Assembly: GCF_000195085.1 (NCBI RefSeq)
Contig: NC_015380.1
Location: 296,001-360,000 of the forward strand
Direction: 5' to 3'
Source: Candidatus Pelagibacter sp. IMCC9063
GTDB taxonomy: Bacteria > Pseudomonadota > Alphaproteobacteria > Pelagibacterales > Pelagibacteraceae
DNA: 64,000 nucleotides
Both the position numbers and the translations under genes were made by a program. Below are positions 40,019-49,955 of this stretch, in pieces (within the stretch, counting starts at the first letter, position 1; each line of letters opens with the position of its first letter). The notes under the pieces were generated by a model, which searched no databases, was not told where the DNA came from, and worked only from the letters and a program-made list of their open reading frames with translations.

Positions 40019-41158
40019 ATGGCCAAAGCTGACTATTACGACACATTAGGAGTATCTAAAAATGCTTCTAAAGAAGAGATAAAGTCTGCTTATCGAAAGC
40101 AAGCAATGAAGTTTCACCCGGATAAAAATCCAGGTAACGAATCCGCTGAATCAAAATTTAAAGAAGCATCTGAAGCTTATCAAGTGCTTTCAGATTCTCA
40201 AAAAAAATCTAACTATGATCAGTTCGGTCATGCTGCTTTTGAAAATGGTGGGGGAGGTGGTGGTGCAGGATTTGGAGATTTTGGTGGTTTTGACTCAGGT
40301 TCCTTTTCGAATATTTTTGATGATTTTTTTGGTGATTTTACTGGTGGTGGGAGAAGAAGGGGCTCAAGATCTAAAAGAGGATCAGATTTAAAAATTAACA
40401 TTGAAGTCACCTTAGAAGAGGCTTACCAAGGGAAAAAGCAAACTTTCGAAGTTCCAACGTCTGAAAAATGTTCAGATTGTTCTGGAAGCGGTGCTGCGTC
40501 AGGATCAAAACCCATTACATGTTCTACTTGCGATGGTCATGGTCAAGTACGAGCTCAACAAGGATTTTTTACATTACAACAAACTTGTCCCGACTGTTCA
40601 GGGGAAGGGAAAACTATCTCTAATCCTTGTAAGGGGTGTCGAGGGAGTGGAGCTAAAAAAATTAATAAAACACTTTCTATTCAAATTCCTAAAGGGGTAG
40701 ATGATGGGACACAAATGCGACTTGCTGGAAAAGGAGAGGCTGGTCCACGCGGTGGAACTCAGGGAGATTTGTATGTTTATATATCATTAAAAAATCATCC
40801 TATTTTTAAAAGGTCTGAGGAAAATTTATATTTTGAACTTCCCATTTCTGTAGCGGACGCGTCCCTTGGTACTACAATTGAAGTTCCCACTATTGATGGT
40901 TCTCGATCTAAAGTTAAAATTCCCTCAGGAACACAGTCTGGTAAACAGCTGAGGCTTAAAGATAAAGGAATGCCACAACTGAGAGGTAGTGGTTTTGGAG
41001 ATCTGTATTTACAAATTAAAGTTGAGGTGCCAGTAAATCTTAATAAAGAACAAAAAATATTACTTGAAAAGTTTAAAGAACTAGAAGATTCTAAAAATAA
41101 CCCTGAAAATGAATCTTTCTTTAAAAAGGCAAAAAGTTTTTGGAGCAATTTAAGTTAA
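40019..41158 (+). CDS. dnaJ: Chaperone DnaJ (Hsp40)
   Basis: Co-chaperone that stimulates DnaK ATPase. The 379-residue class I protein has the J domain with HPD ([10 protein letters not shown]), a Gly/Phe-rich linker (about 75-105) and four CxxCxGxG-type zinc repeats ([32 protein letters not shown]). The C-terminal substrate domain is complete. Its stop codon overlaps the argG ATG (TAATG). Confidence 0.97.
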   Translation: MAKADYYDTLGVSKNASKEEIKSAYRKQAMKFHPDKNPGNESAESKFKEASEAYQVLSDSQKKSNYDQFGHAAFENGGGGGGAGFGDFGGFDSGSFSNIFDDFFGDFTGGGRRRGSRSKRGSDLKINIEVTLEEAYQGKKQTFEVPTSEKCSDCSGSGAASGSKPITCSTCDGHGQVRAQQGFFTLQQTCPDCSGEGKTISNPCKGCRGSGAKKINKTLSIQIPKGVDDGTQMRLAGKGEAGPRGGTQGDLYVYISLKNHPIFKRSEENLYFELPISVADASLGTTIEVPTIDGSRSKVKIPSGTQSGKQLRLKDKGMPQLRGSGFGDLYLQIKVEVPVNLNKEQKILLEKFKELEDSKNNPENESFFKKAKSFWSNLS

Positions 41159-42345
41159 TGAAAAAAATAAATAAAATTGTTTTAGCCTATTCGGGAGGTC
41201 TCGATACTTCCGTAATACTTAGATGGCTACAAGAAAAGTATGAATGCGAAGTTATTTGCTACACTGCTGATTTGGGACAAGACATAGATAGAAAAAAAAT
41301 TATACAAAATGCAAAAAGACTGGGTGTAAAAAAAATCATTATCGAAGATCTTCAAGAGATATTTGTAAAAGACTACGTGTTTCCTATGATCAGAGCGAAT
41401 GCTTTATATGAAGGTTTTTATTTGCTGGGTACCTCCATTGCAAGGCCCCTGATTGCGAAAAGACAAATTGAAATTGCAAAAAAATATAATGCACAAGCTG
41501 TATCACATGGATCTACTGGCAAAGGAAATGACCAAGTTAGATTTGAGTTGGGTTACTACTATTTTGGTCCTAATATTAAAGTAATTGCGCCATGGAGAGA
41601 CTGGAACTTGGCTTCAAGAACCGATCTTATTCGTTATGCAAAAAAAAATAACATCCCGGTTCCTCAAGATAAAAAAGGAGCGCCTCCTTTTTCTGTAGAT
41701 GACAATCTTTACCATACTTCAACGGAAGGCAAAGTGTTGGAAGATCCTAAAAAAGCAGCTCCAGAATTTATTTTTCAAAGAACGGTGTCTCCACAAAAAG
41801 CTCCTAACAAAACTTCCTTCATAACTATTGGTTATAAGAATGGTGATCCTATCTCTTTAAATAATAAAAAGCTTTCTCCTTCAAATATTCTAAAAAAGCT
41901 AAATGATATAGCTGGCAAGAATGGTATTGGACGTGTTGATCTGGTCGAAAATAGATTTATTGGGATAAAATCAAGAGGTGTTTACGAAACACCAGGTGGA
42001 ACTATTTTAACTTTTGCTCATCGGGCGATAGAATCTATTACTTTGGACAAAGAAACCATGCATAAAAAAGATGAATTAATGCCAAGATATGCAGAACTGA
42101 TTTATAATGGTTACTGGTTTTCGAAAGAGAGAGAGAAGTTACAAAAAATCATTGACCGAAAAAGAAATAAGATAAACGGGACTATTAAAATAGCATTGTA
42201 CAAAGGGAACCTGACCCTTGTCTCAAGAGTGACTAGGAGCAAAGCCTACTCCATGAAAAAAGTTTCTTTTGAAGAAAATAAAACTTTTAATAAAAAGAAT
42301 GTTGAAAATTTTATTAAGAAGCATAGCAGAATGTTAAGACAATAA
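41158..42345 (+). CDS. argG: Argininosuccinate synthase
   Basis: Joins citrulline and aspartate in arginine synthesis. The PP-loop AYSGGLDTSVILRWL lies at the N-terminus, followed by THE conserved ATP/citrulline region HGSTGKGNDQVRFE and SPQKAPNKTSFITIGYKNG. I choose the ATG at 41158, which overlaps the dnaJ stop and gives 395 residues with the usual short N-terminus; an earlier ATG inside dnaJ is unlikely. Coupling to the heat-shock operon is unusual and may be chance of genome packing. Confidence 0.96.
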   Translation: MKKINKIVLAYSGGLDTSVILRWLQEKYECEVICYTADLGQDIDRKKIIQNAKRLGVKKIIIEDLQEIFVKDYVFPMIRANALYEGFYLLGTSIARPLIAKRQIEIAKKYNAQAVSHGSTGKGNDQVRFELGYYYFGPNIKVIAPWRDWNLASRTDLIRYAKKNNIPVPQDKKGAPPFSVDDNLYHTSTEGKVLEDPKKAAPEFIFQRTVSPQKAPNKTSFITIGYKNGDPISLNNKKLSPSNILKKLNDIAGKNGIGRVDLVENRFIGIKSRGVYETPGGTILTFAHRAIESITLDKETMHKKDELMPRYAELIYNGYWFSKEREKLQKIIDRKRNKINGTIKIALYKGNLTLVSRVTRSKAYSMKKVSFEENKTFNKKNVENFIKKHSRMLRQ

Positions 42346-42357
42346 TCGTTCTGACTA

Positions 42358-43212
42358 TTAAATAGAATTAATTTTTTTATAAGCTTTAATCGTATTATTT
42401 AATAAACAGCTAATAGTCATTGGACCCACCCCCCCAGGCACAGGGGTAATTGCTTTGACTAAGTCTTTAACATTTTCAAAATCTACATCCCCCACAATTC
42501 TTTTAGTTCCATTGTCTTCCAAGCGATTAATACCAACATCAATAATAACACAGTCTTTTTTCACCCAATCTGCTTTAACCATTTGAGGATTTCCTACAGA
42601 AGCAACTAAAATATCTGCTGTTAGACAAAGGTCTTTTAAATTTTTTGTTTTGGAATGAGTAATCGTTACAGTACAATTTTCTTTAAGCAGCAATTGGGCC
42701 ATTGGTTTTCCATTAATATTTGATCTTCCAATAATCACCGCATTTAAACCACTTAAATTAGGTATAACTTTTTTCAAAAGTAGATAACATCCATACGGAG
42801 TACAGGGTACCAAGGCATCATTGCCGGACGAGAGATTTCCTACATTGTTAGGATGAAAACCATCTACATCTTTAGCAGGATTGATCTCACTAATTATTTT
42901 TCCGGAATCGATGTGGCTTGGCAAGGGTAATTGAACTAAAATACCATGCACTGTAGAGTCGTCATTTAATTTGTGAATTTCTTGGATTAAGTCTTGCTCA
43001 GTGATTGTTTCTTCAAACTTTAATAGTTTAGAGTTAATACCAACCTCTTTTGCAAATTTTTCTTTATTCCTTACGTATATCTGGCTTGCTGGATGATCTC
43101 CAATTAAGATGACTGTTAGACCTGGTTTGCTAAGGTTTGTGGGCAGTTGATCAATTTCTTTTTTTAACTTGAAACGAAGCTCTTCCGCTATCTTTTTTCC
43201 ATCAATAATCAT
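42358..43212 (-). CDS. folD: Methylene-THF dehydrogenase/cyclohydrolase FolD
   Basis: Interconverts methylene-, methenyl- and formyl-tetrahydrofolate. The 284-residue protein shows the catalytic Lys region SQIYVRNKEKFAKEVGI, the motif DGFHPNNVGNL, the nucleotide loop IIGRSNINGKPMAQLLL and the C-terminal TPVPGGVGPMTISCLLNNT. Its start overlaps the stop of the upstream YggT gene by one base. Confidence 0.97.
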   Translation of the reverse strand: MIIDGKKIAEELRFKLKKEIDQLPTNLSKPGLTVILIGDHPASQIYVRNKEKFAKEVGINSKLLKFEETITEQDLIQEIHKLNDDSTVHGILVQLPLPSHIDSGKIISEINPAKDVDGFHPNNVGNLSSGNDALVPCTPYGCYLLLKKVIPNLSGLNAVIIGRSNINGKPMAQLLLKENCTVTITHSKTKNLKDLCLTADILVASVGNPQMVKADWVKKDCVIIDVGINRLEDNGTKRIVGDVDFENVKDLVKAITPVPGGVGPMTISCLLNNTIKAYKKINSI

Positions 43213-43502
43213 TAAAATAAATAAGGTGCAAATAGTTCAAAAATTAAATTTCTTATAAAAATTAAACCAAGGACCAAAACAACGGGAGAGAAATCAATGC
43301 TTACGATAATCGGCAATACCATTCTAATTTTTCTTAAAACAGGCTCGGTTAATCTGTATGAAAATTCAATTAAACTATAAATAAATCTATTTGAAGTATT
43401 AATGATATTAAAGGTGACTAACCAACCTAGTATTGCATTAATAATTACGATCCATAAATACAATTGAAAAAGACTATCTATCAAAATAAATACGGACTTC
43501 AT
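43212..43502 (-). CDS. yggT: YggT-family membrane protein
   Basis: Small integral membrane protein of 96 residues, from the ATG at 43502 (MKSVFILIDSLFQLYLW). It has two hydrophobic segments (about 5-30 and 68-90) around the family motif SYRLTEPVLRKIRMVLP. A longer reading from 43613 lies inside mscS and is rejected because the ATG at 43502 overlaps the mscS stop by ATGA. YggT proteins are linked to osmotic and division functions, but the mechanism is not settled. Confidence 0.88.
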   Translation of the reverse strand: MKSVFILIDSLFQLYLWIVIINAILGWLVTFNIINTSNRFIYSLIEFSYRLTEPVLRKIRMVLPIIVSIDFSPVVLVLGLIFIRNLIFELFAPYLF

Positions 43503-44596
43503 CTTTCTAGTTTTTCCACATAAATAGATTGGGAAGGAAAAGCAAAAGAAGCACCATTTTTTTCGACTATTGCTTTGATCGTAATGATTAAACGATCTTT
43601 TACATTTATCCATTCGAGATATTGATTGGTTTTAGTAAAACATCGAACCCGAATATCAATGGAACTTGCTGAAAACTGATTTAATTTAACAATTAATTGA
43701 GTGTCCTTGGAAACCAAAAAATCCTCACTGGAAAGAATGTGTTTTTCTATCTCATCCCTACACTTGGTAAGTTGATCTGCAGTACTTTTGTACTCAAGGC
43801 CAATAATCCAATCAATTCTACGGTTTGTCGTTTCTGTAATATTTATCACCGCTTTTTCCGCAAATTGAAAATTAGGTATAGTTGCTAATGATTTATCAAA
43901 TTTACGAATGACCGTAGACCTAAAGCCAATTCGTTCTACAACTCCTTCGATAATACCCTCGACATAAATCCAATCTCCAACTTTAAATCTTTTTTCTACT
44001 AAAACTAAAATTCCTGAAATTAAATTTTTGAATAAATCTTGTGCACCTAGTGCAACAGCCACTCCAAAGAGACCCAAACCAGCAATTACAGGCCCAATCT
44101 TAATCCCCCAAATATCTAGAACTGCAGCTGCTCCTAAAATAAAAATAATAATTTTAAATGCTTTTAAAATCCAACTTAATAAGTCTTTAGATAATAAATT
44201 TTCTACCTGTTTAATAAGAAAGGAAACTGGTTCAATAATTTGGTGAATAGACCAAAAAATCAAAACTGTAATCAAAGAACGATTTAGATTTTCAATAAAA
44301 TAAGAAGCTTTTCCATCAATTTGTAAATAATTAGTAGCAATAAAAAAGCCTATGACTAGTGGGAAGAATTTAACTGGGCCCTCTAAAGAAGTAACTAGCT
44401 GGTTGTCAAAACGATTGGTGCTTAAAGAAACAAATTTTTCTAATCTTTTAATAATAATTTTGGAAAAAAAACCTCTTAAAAATAAGAATAATAAAAAAAT
44501 TAATACCGCAAGAAAAACTTCAGAGAAATTTATACCGCCAACCCCTTTGGACCAAACGTCTGAAAACAAATTTGTAAAATTACTGATAATATTCAT
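43499..44596 (-). CDS. MscS-family mechanosensitive channel
   Basis: Tension-gated channel relieving osmotic downshock. The 365-residue protein has about five N-terminal hydrophobic helices and the pore-lining glycine/alanine helix VIAGLGLFGVAVALGAQDLF followed by KNLISGILVLVEKRFKVGDWI and the MscS beta domain. The pairing with YggT and folD downstream may reflect a small osmotic operon. The subfamily (YnaI/YbdG-like) is not resolved. Confidence 0.92.
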   Translation of the reverse strand: MNIISNFTNLFSDVWSKGVGGINFSEVFLAVLIFLLFLFLRGFFSKIIIKRLEKFVSLSTNRFDNQLVTSLEGPVKFFPLVIGFFIATNYLQIDGKASYFIENLNRSLITVLIFWSIHQIIEPVSFLIKQVENLLSKDLLSWILKAFKIIIFILGAAAVLDIWGIKIGPVIAGLGLFGVAVALGAQDLFKNLISGILVLVEKRFKVGDWIYVEGIIEGVVERIGFRSTVIRKFDKSLATIPNFQFAEKAVINITETTNRRIDWIIGLEYKSTADQLTKCRDEIEKHILSSEDFLVSKDTQLIVKLNQFSASSIDIRVRCFTKTNQYLEWINVKDRLIITIKAIVEKNGASFAFPSQSIYVEKLER

Positions 44597-44630
44597 GCTT
44601 TTAGGTATTGAATTATACTCCTAAATTGAT

Positions 44631-45320
44631 CTAATCAAGGCTAAATTGCTCATTTCCAGCGCTAAACATTTTTACATTCTTCCATTTTATTTTTTTTAAA
44701 GGAAAAAAAACATTTTCACTTAAAGATCTAAGTTGAACAGAGCTACACTTGGATGCTAGATCGTTATTAAATATCAATTTTGAAAGATGTGCAGCCGAAC
44801 GATTGGAGTAAACAAAGATCAGGTCGATGCTCTGGTCTTTTAAAATTGTTAAAGTTTTCTGACCGAAATCTGGATTGAGAGAAGTGGTATAGTTAATGAC
44901 GCTGTCGATACGATAGCCACTTGCTTTTAAGTCTTCTTCAAGGTTATGAGCAATGTCTTCTCCTCTGATGTATAAAAATTTTCCATCATTTTTGTCTGCC
45001 ATATTTAAGATCGTTTCTTTGAGCTGCAAGTAATTTCCTCCAGCAGTAATAATGTTATTAAATCCTTTTTGTTTAGCCTGTTCTGCTGTTGCTTCTCCCA
45101 CACAAAAACATCTAATATTAGATTGGATGTTTTGATCTAAACACAATGCTGCATTGGAGCTAGTAAAAACTACAGAGTTATAATTAGTAAAATTTATATC
45201 TATAATTTTTTTTTTAACAATATTGAGAATTGGAAACACACTCACTCGGTGTCCTAATTGAATAAATTTTTTAGCTGAATAAACTGAATCTATTTCAGGT
45301 CTTGTGAATAGTATGTGCAA
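44631..45320 (-). CDS. hemD: Uroporphyrinogen-III synthase
   Basis: Cyclises hydroxymethylbilane to uroporphyrinogen III. The family is weakly conserved. Supporting features are the start HILFTRPEIDSVYSAKKF, the central VVFTSSNAALCL, FCVGEATAEQAKQKGF, and YIRGEDIAHNLEEDLKASGY. At 229 residues it has the normal size. It overlaps the hemC end by 26 bases, the usual hemC-hemD arrangement. Confidence 0.9.
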   Translation of the reverse strand: MHILFTRPEIDSVYSAKKFIQLGHRVSVFPILNIVKKKIIDINFTNYNSVVFTSSNAALCLDQNIQSNIRCFCVGEATAEQAKQKGFNNIITAGGNYLQLKETILNMADKNDGKFLYIRGEDIAHNLEEDLKASGYRIDSVINYTTSLNPDFGQKTLTILKDQSIDLIFVYSNRSAAHLSKLIFNNDLASKCSSVQLRSLSENVFFPLKKIKWKNVKMFSAGNEQFSLD

Positions 45321-46260
45321 GTTTAGTCTCCGATACTACAAAATCATGGCCAGCTTTATCTAAAATTTCTTCAGCAACATCCAGCCCTATGCTTACTGCT
45401 TTTTCCGAAATACCCGTTCTATGAGCATTAAATACTTTTTTTCCATCTAAAGATAGTATCTCCGCTTGAATAAAAACTTCACCATCGTCATTTAAAACAG
45501 CATTTACAGCAACAGGGGTATCGCAAGCACCATTTACTCTGTGAAGAAAACTTCTTTCTGCACTAACAATAATTTCTGTTTCTTTATCGTTTACAGATTT
45601 TAACAACTTAATTAGCTCTCCATCATTAGACCTACACTGGATTGTTACTACGCCCTGTCCTGCAGCTGGTAGCATTTTTTCCTTATCTAAAATTTCTGAA
45701 ACATGAGTATGAAATCCTAATCTTTTTAATCCCGCATAGGCTAATACAATGGAATCATAAATGCCCTCTTTCACTTTTTCAATTCTTGTGTCGATATTTC
45801 CCCTCATGCTCACAATATTCAAATCACTTCTTAATTTTTTTAATTGGGCAATTCTTCTAACTGATGATGTCCCAACGGTAGACCCTGGCTTAAGTGTCTC
45901 AAAAGATTTTGCAACAGGGGAAATAAAAGCATCCCTTTCATCTTTTCTTTTTAAAAATGCAGCTAGCTTTAAAGAAGGTACACCAAAAGTGGGTACGTCT
46001 TTTAAAGAATGAACTGCACAATCAATATTGTTCTCGAGGAGCTCTTGTTCGATTTCTTTTACAAAAAGGCCCTTACCTCCCATGCTTGCCAAATTTTCTG
46101 TCTTAAATTTATCTCCAGATGTTTTAATAACTTTAAGCTCAATTTGATCGGGGCGAAGATCTGGATTGGCAAGAAGCAGCTCATCTTTAAAGTGCTCGGA
46201 TTGAGCCAAGGAGAGCCTGCTGCCACGACTACCAATTATTAACTTTTGTTTTGCGATCAT
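45295..46260 (-). CDS. hemC: Hydroxymethylbilane synthase (porphobilinogen deaminase)
   Basis: Polymerises four porphobilinogens. The 321-residue protein has the substrate and cofactor arginines in IGSRGSRLSLAQSEHFK, GGKGLFVKEIEQELL, VGTSSVRRIAQL and MRGNIDTRI. The cofactor-binding Cys is in VNGACDTPVAV. With hemD, hemE, hemH and hemJ in this window, most late haem steps are present. Confidence 0.97.
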   Translation of the reverse strand: MIAKQKLIIGSRGSRLSLAQSEHFKDELLLANPDLRPDQIELKVIKTSGDKFKTENLASMGGKGLFVKEIEQELLENNIDCAVHSLKDVPTFGVPSLKLAAFLKRKDERDAFISPVAKSFETLKPGSTVGTSSVRRIAQLKKLRSDLNIVSMRGNIDTRIEKVKEGIYDSIVLAYAGLKRLGFHTHVSEILDKEKMLPAAGQGVVTIQCRSNDGELIKLLKSVNDKETEIIVSAERSFLHRVNGACDTPVAVNAVLNDDGEVFIQAEILSLDGKKVFNAHRTGISEKAVSIGLDVAEEILDKAGHDFVVSETKLAHTIHKT

Positions 46261-46308
46261 TTTTTCTGTTTAAATATTATTTTTCATTATATTAGTATTA
46301 AATATTAA

Positions 46309-46323
46309 GCGACGGGAGGTCGC
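46309..46323 (+). promoter_or_regulatory. Hairpin presenting the tsaD ribosome-binding site
   Basis: GCGAC (46309-46313) pairs with GTCGC (46319-46323), and GGGAG lies in the five-base loop. The purine-rich GGGAGG is the Shine-Dalgarno for tsaD, 10 bases before its ATG at 46330. A five-pair G+C stem is unusual in this sequence. Whether it has any control role is unknown. Confidence 0.5.
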
Positions 46324-46329
46324 ATAAAA

Positions 46330-47408
46330 ATGAGCAAAGAATTGATTTTTTTAGGTATTGAGAGCAGTTGTGATGAAACTGCGGCTTCAATTGTCAAAGA
46401 AGACAAAAAAGGCAATGTTACTATTTTGTCTAACATTGTTTCTAGTCAAGTAGAAGAACACAAGCCTTTTGGAGGAGTAGTACCCGAATTGGCAGCAAGA
46501 TCTCACGTAGAGAAAATTGATACTATTATTAAAAAAGCAGTTCAAAAAAGCGGTGTTGTGCTTGAAAATATTACTGGAGTTGCGGCTACGGCAGGACCAG
46601 GGTTGCTTGTTTGTTTAATGGTTGGAATGAGTGCGGGAAAAACGATTGCAACTTTTTTAAAGAAACCATTTTTAGCAATTAATCATTTAGAAGGTCACGC
46701 ATTAACTCCGAGACTAGTAGAGAGGATTAGGTTTCCTTATTTGTTATTATTAATTTCAGGAGGTCACAGTCAATTCTTAGAAGTGCTAGGAGTTAATAAA
46801 TATAAAAGATTGGGAACTACTATAGACGACGCGTTAGGCGAAGCTTTTGACAAGACTGCAAAAATACTTGGGATAGATTTTCCAGGTGGTCCACAAATTG
46901 AAGAGTATGCAAAACTTGGAGATGAAAATGGGTTCGTTTTACCAAAACCGATTCTAAACAAGAGTGGCTGCAACCTTTCTTTTGCTGGACTAAAGACAGC
47001 TGTGCTTCATGCTTCCAAAAAAATAAAAAACAAACAAGACAAGTATGATTTAGCCGCATCTTTCCAGTTTACTATTAATGAAATTCTAAGGGTAAAGAGC
47101 AAAAAAGCTATGGAATTATTTTTGAGTAATAATAAAAAAAATAAAAAAATTATTTTGTTATTGCGGGAGGGGTAGCGTCCAACAAAACTATTAGGTCTAA
47201 TTTACAACAAGTCAGCAAAGAAATGGGTTTTGAATATATTTTTCCTCCAGCAAATCTTTGTACAGATAATGCAGCTATGATTGCATGGGCTGGAATAGAA
47301 CGATATAAAAAAAACCTAATAGATGATGTGACTTTTTCTGCTAGACCGAGATGGCCTCTAGATGAAAAAGCGCCATTTTTAAAAGGAGCAGGAGTGGATC
47401 ATTCATGA
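46330..47408 (+). CDS. tsaD: tRNA t6A37 threonylcarbamoyltransferase TsaD, frame broken
   Basis: Transfers threonylcarbamoyl to A37 of ANN-decoding tRNAs. The first frame has LGIESSCDETAASIV, the metal ligands in NHLEGHALTPR and SGGHSQFLEV. It stops at 47175 after an A8-T-A7 tract (47134-47149). The next frame supplies the missing IAGGVASNKTIRSNLQ, CTDNAAMIAWAG and ends GAGVDHS at 47408. One extra A gives 359 residues. It overlaps the EVE gene by ATGA. Confidence 0.92.
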
Positions 47409-47818
47409 AATATTGGTTAATGAAATCAGAACCTAACGTATGGTCTATTGATCAGCAAAAAAAAGTTGGCGTCAAAGGAACTGCTTGGGACGGTGTACGA
47501 AACTATCAAGCTGCAAATAATCTGAAACAAATGTCTAAAGGAGATCTCTGTTTTTTTTATCACTCAAATATTGGAAAAGAAATTGTTGGGATAGTGGAAG
47601 TTATTAAAACTGCATTTATAGATGTAACCGATCCAGATAAACGATTTGTCGCGGTTCAAGTAAAATTTAAACAAAAATTAAATCAGCCAGTTACGCTAGA
47701 AAATATTAAAAAAACTAAGGAACTGCAGGACTTATCGCTCGTCAAGCAAAGTAGACTATCCGTTACGTCTATTGACCCAAAGAGCTGGAAAATCTTATGT
47801 AAGATGGGTAAACTGTAA
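47405..47818 (+). CDS. EVE-domain protein
   Basis: A 137-residue protein consisting of one EVE (PUA/YTH-like) domain: KYWLMKSEPNVWSID at the start, then GTAWDGVRNYQAANNL and GDLCFFYHSNIGKEIVGIVEV. EVE domains bind modified nucleobases in RNA or DNA. The natural ligand here is unknown, but linkage to tsaD (a tRNA modification gene) through a four-base overlap makes an RNA-related role plausible. Confidence 0.88.
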   Translation: MKYWLMKSEPNVWSIDQQKKVGVKGTAWDGVRNYQAANNLKQMSKGDLCFFYHSNIGKEIVGIVEVIKTAFIDVTDPDKRFVAVQVKFKQKLNQPVTLENIKKTKELQDLSLVKQSRLSVTSIDPKSWKILCKMGKL

Positions 47819-47842
47819 AAAATTCTAACGGGGGAAAACTAA

Positions 47843-49786
47843 GTGTCAAATACAGATAAGGTTTTTAAAGTTAATGATGAGTGGTCGAAAATTGCTCACG
47901 CTAATAAAGAAATTTACGAAACAAAATATAAAAAATCTTTAGAAGATAATGATGCTTTCTGGGCAGAAGAAGGAAAGAGAATTGATTGGATTAAGCCCTA
48001 TTCTAAAATCAAAGATGTGATTTATAGTAAGGCCAAAACTGAAATAAAGTGGTTTTATGATGGAACGTTAAATGCTTCATACAACTGCATTGACAGACAT
48101 CTAAAAAACAAAGCCAATCAAACTGCCATTATTTTTGAAGGAGATGATCCTACCGTCTCTAATAAAATCACCTATCAAGAATTAAGTGATGAAGTTTGTA
48201 AATTAGCCAATGGCTTTAAAAAAATTGGAATTAAAAAAGGAGACCGAGTTACTCTATACATGCCCATGGTTCCAGCTGCCGTATATTCTATGTTAGCATG
48301 TGCAAGAATTGGTGCAATTCATTCTGTAGTATTTGGAGGATTTTCTCCAGAATCTTTAGCTGGAAGAATTGTTGATTGTAAATCTGAATATGTCATTACG
48401 GCAGATGAGGGTGTTCGGGGACAGAAGTCTATTCCTCTAAAAAAAAATACAGATGAAGCATTAAAAAAATGTCCCAATGTTAAGAAAAATATTGTTTTAA
48501 AACATACGGGTGGTTCTATTGATTGGAATGATAAAATTGATGTTTGGTATCATGATTTAATTAAAGATGAATCTACTACCTGCAAACCTGAAGAAATGAA
48601 TGCAGAAGATCCTCTATTTATTCTTTACACGTCTGGTTCTACAGGAAAACCAAAAGGCGTTATGCATACGACGGGTGGTTACATGGTGTACGCATCCATG
48701 ACCCATGAATATATTTTTGATTACAAAGAAGGTGATGTTTACTGGTGTACGGCGGATGTAGGTTGGGTAACAGGCCATAGTTACATTGTGTACGGTCCTC
48801 TTGCAAATGGAGCTACTACTTTAGTGTTTGAGGGAGTTCCAAACTATCCAGACGCTGGAAGGTTTTGGCAAGTATGTGACAAGCACCAAGTAAATATTTT
48901 TTATACTGCTCCTACAGCTTTACGAGCTCTCATGAGAGAAGGAGATAGTTTTGTCAAAAAACACAATCGAAAATCTTTAAAACTTTTAGGATCTGTTGGT
49001 GAACCAATCAATCCTGAGGCTTGGCTTTGGTATCATAAAGTGGTTGGTGACTCTCGATGTCCTATTGTAGATACGTGGTGGCAGACTGAAACGGGTGGAA
49101 TATTGATTTCCCCCCAACCAGGTGCAATCGATTTAAAACCAGGATCAGCAACAAAACCGTTCTATGGCATTAAACCAATTATTGTCGATGAAAAAGGAAA
49201 TGAGCTAGAAGGTGCTTGCTCCGGAAATTTATGCATTGGTCAATCGTGGCCTGGACAGATGAGAACTGTATATGGAGACCACCAGAGATTTATTGAAACA
49301 TATTTTGCAGCCTACGAAGGAAAATATTTTACAGGTGATGGCTGTAGACGAGATGAGGATGGCTACTATTGGATTACTGGACGAGTAGACGATGTCGTTA
49401 TTGTTTCAGGTCACAATTTAGGAACTGCTGAAATTGAAAGTGCCTTTGTATCACATCCAAAAGTAGCTGAAGCAGCAATTGTGGGTTACCCTCATGATAT
49501 TAAGGGACAGGGTCTATATTGTTATGTCACTCTTAATGCGGGCCTAGAAGGGTCGGAAGAACTTATCAAGGATTTAAAACAATGGGTTCGAAAAGAAATC
49601 GGTCCCCTTGCAACGCCTGATCTAATTCACTTTACTCCAGGTTTGCCCAAAACCAGGTCGGGGAAAATTATGAGAAGAATTCTAAGAAAGGTTGCTGAAA
49701 ATGACTATGGTAATCTTGGAGATACCTCGACTCTAGCAGATCCAACAGTGGTACAGAGTTTAATAGACAATAGGTTAAATAAATAA
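47843..49786 (+). CDS. acs: Acetyl-CoA synthetase
   Basis: Activates acetate to acetyl-CoA through acetyl-AMP. The 647-residue protein has the AMP-binding P-loop [19 protein letters not shown], the motif [10 protein letters not shown], the hinge [11 protein letters not shown], and the C-terminal acetylation lysine in [15 protein letters not shown]. It starts with GTG behind a GGGGGA ribosome site. The symporter operon 1 kb downstream probably supplies its substrate. Confidence 0.97.
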   Translation: MSNTDKVFKVNDEWSKIAHANKEIYETKYKKSLEDNDAFWAEEGKRIDWIKPYSKIKDVIYSKAKTEIKWFYDGTLNASYNCIDRHLKNKANQTAIIFEGDDPTVSNKITYQELSDEVCKLANGFKKIGIKKGDRVTLYMPMVPAAVYSMLACARIGAIHSVVFGGFSPESLAGRIVDCKSEYVITADEGVRGQKSIPLKKNTDEALKKCPNVKKNIVLKHTGGSIDWNDKIDVWYHDLIKDESTTCKPEEMNAEDPLFILYTSGSTGKPKGVMHTTGGYMVYASMTHEYIFDYKEGDVYWCTADVGWVTGHSYIVYGPLANGATTLVFEGVPNYPDAGRFWQVCDKHQVNIFYTAPTALRALMREGDSFVKKHNRKSLKLLGSVGEPINPEAWLWYHKVVGDSRCPIVDTWWQTETGGILISPQPGAIDLKPGSATKPFYGIKPIIVDEKGNELEGACSGNLCIGQSWPGQMRTVYGDHQRFIETYFAAYEGKYFTGDGCRRDEDGYYWITGRVDDVVIVSGHNLGTAEIESAFVSHPKVAEAAIVGYPHDIKGQGLYCYVTLNAGLEGSEELIKDLKQWVRKEIGPLATPDLIHFTPGLPKTRSGKIMRRILRKVAENDYGNLGDTSTLADPTVVQSLIDNRLNK

Positions 49787-49787
49787 T

Positions 49788-49955
49788 CTAAAAGTCAGAA
49801 ACTATTCCCTTTTTTTCCCAATCTCCATACCTGGTAGGCTCAGGTCCGGCAGGACCATTTATTTCCTTTGGAGCTTTTTCTACAGATTTTAACTTTTTCC
49901 TTTTTTTGGCCTCTTCTAGCGCCTTCTTAGCCATTTCTTTAAAATTTTTGCTCAT
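49788..49955 (-). CDS. DUF1674 / SDHAF4-like succinate dehydrogenase assembly factor
   Basis: A 55-residue protein from the ATG at 49955 (MSKNFKEMAKKALEEAKKR). The C-terminus has the family signature GPEPTRYGDWEKKGIVSDF. In mitochondria and alphaproteobacteria such proteins bind flavinated SdhA before complex II assembly. A longer reading from 50000 would lie inside the upstream gene, so the ATGA overlap start is preferred. No sdh genes are in the window. Confidence 0.85.
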   Translation of the reverse strand: MSKNFKEMAKKALEEAKKRKKLKSVEKAPKEINGPAGPEPTRYGDWEKKGIVSDF

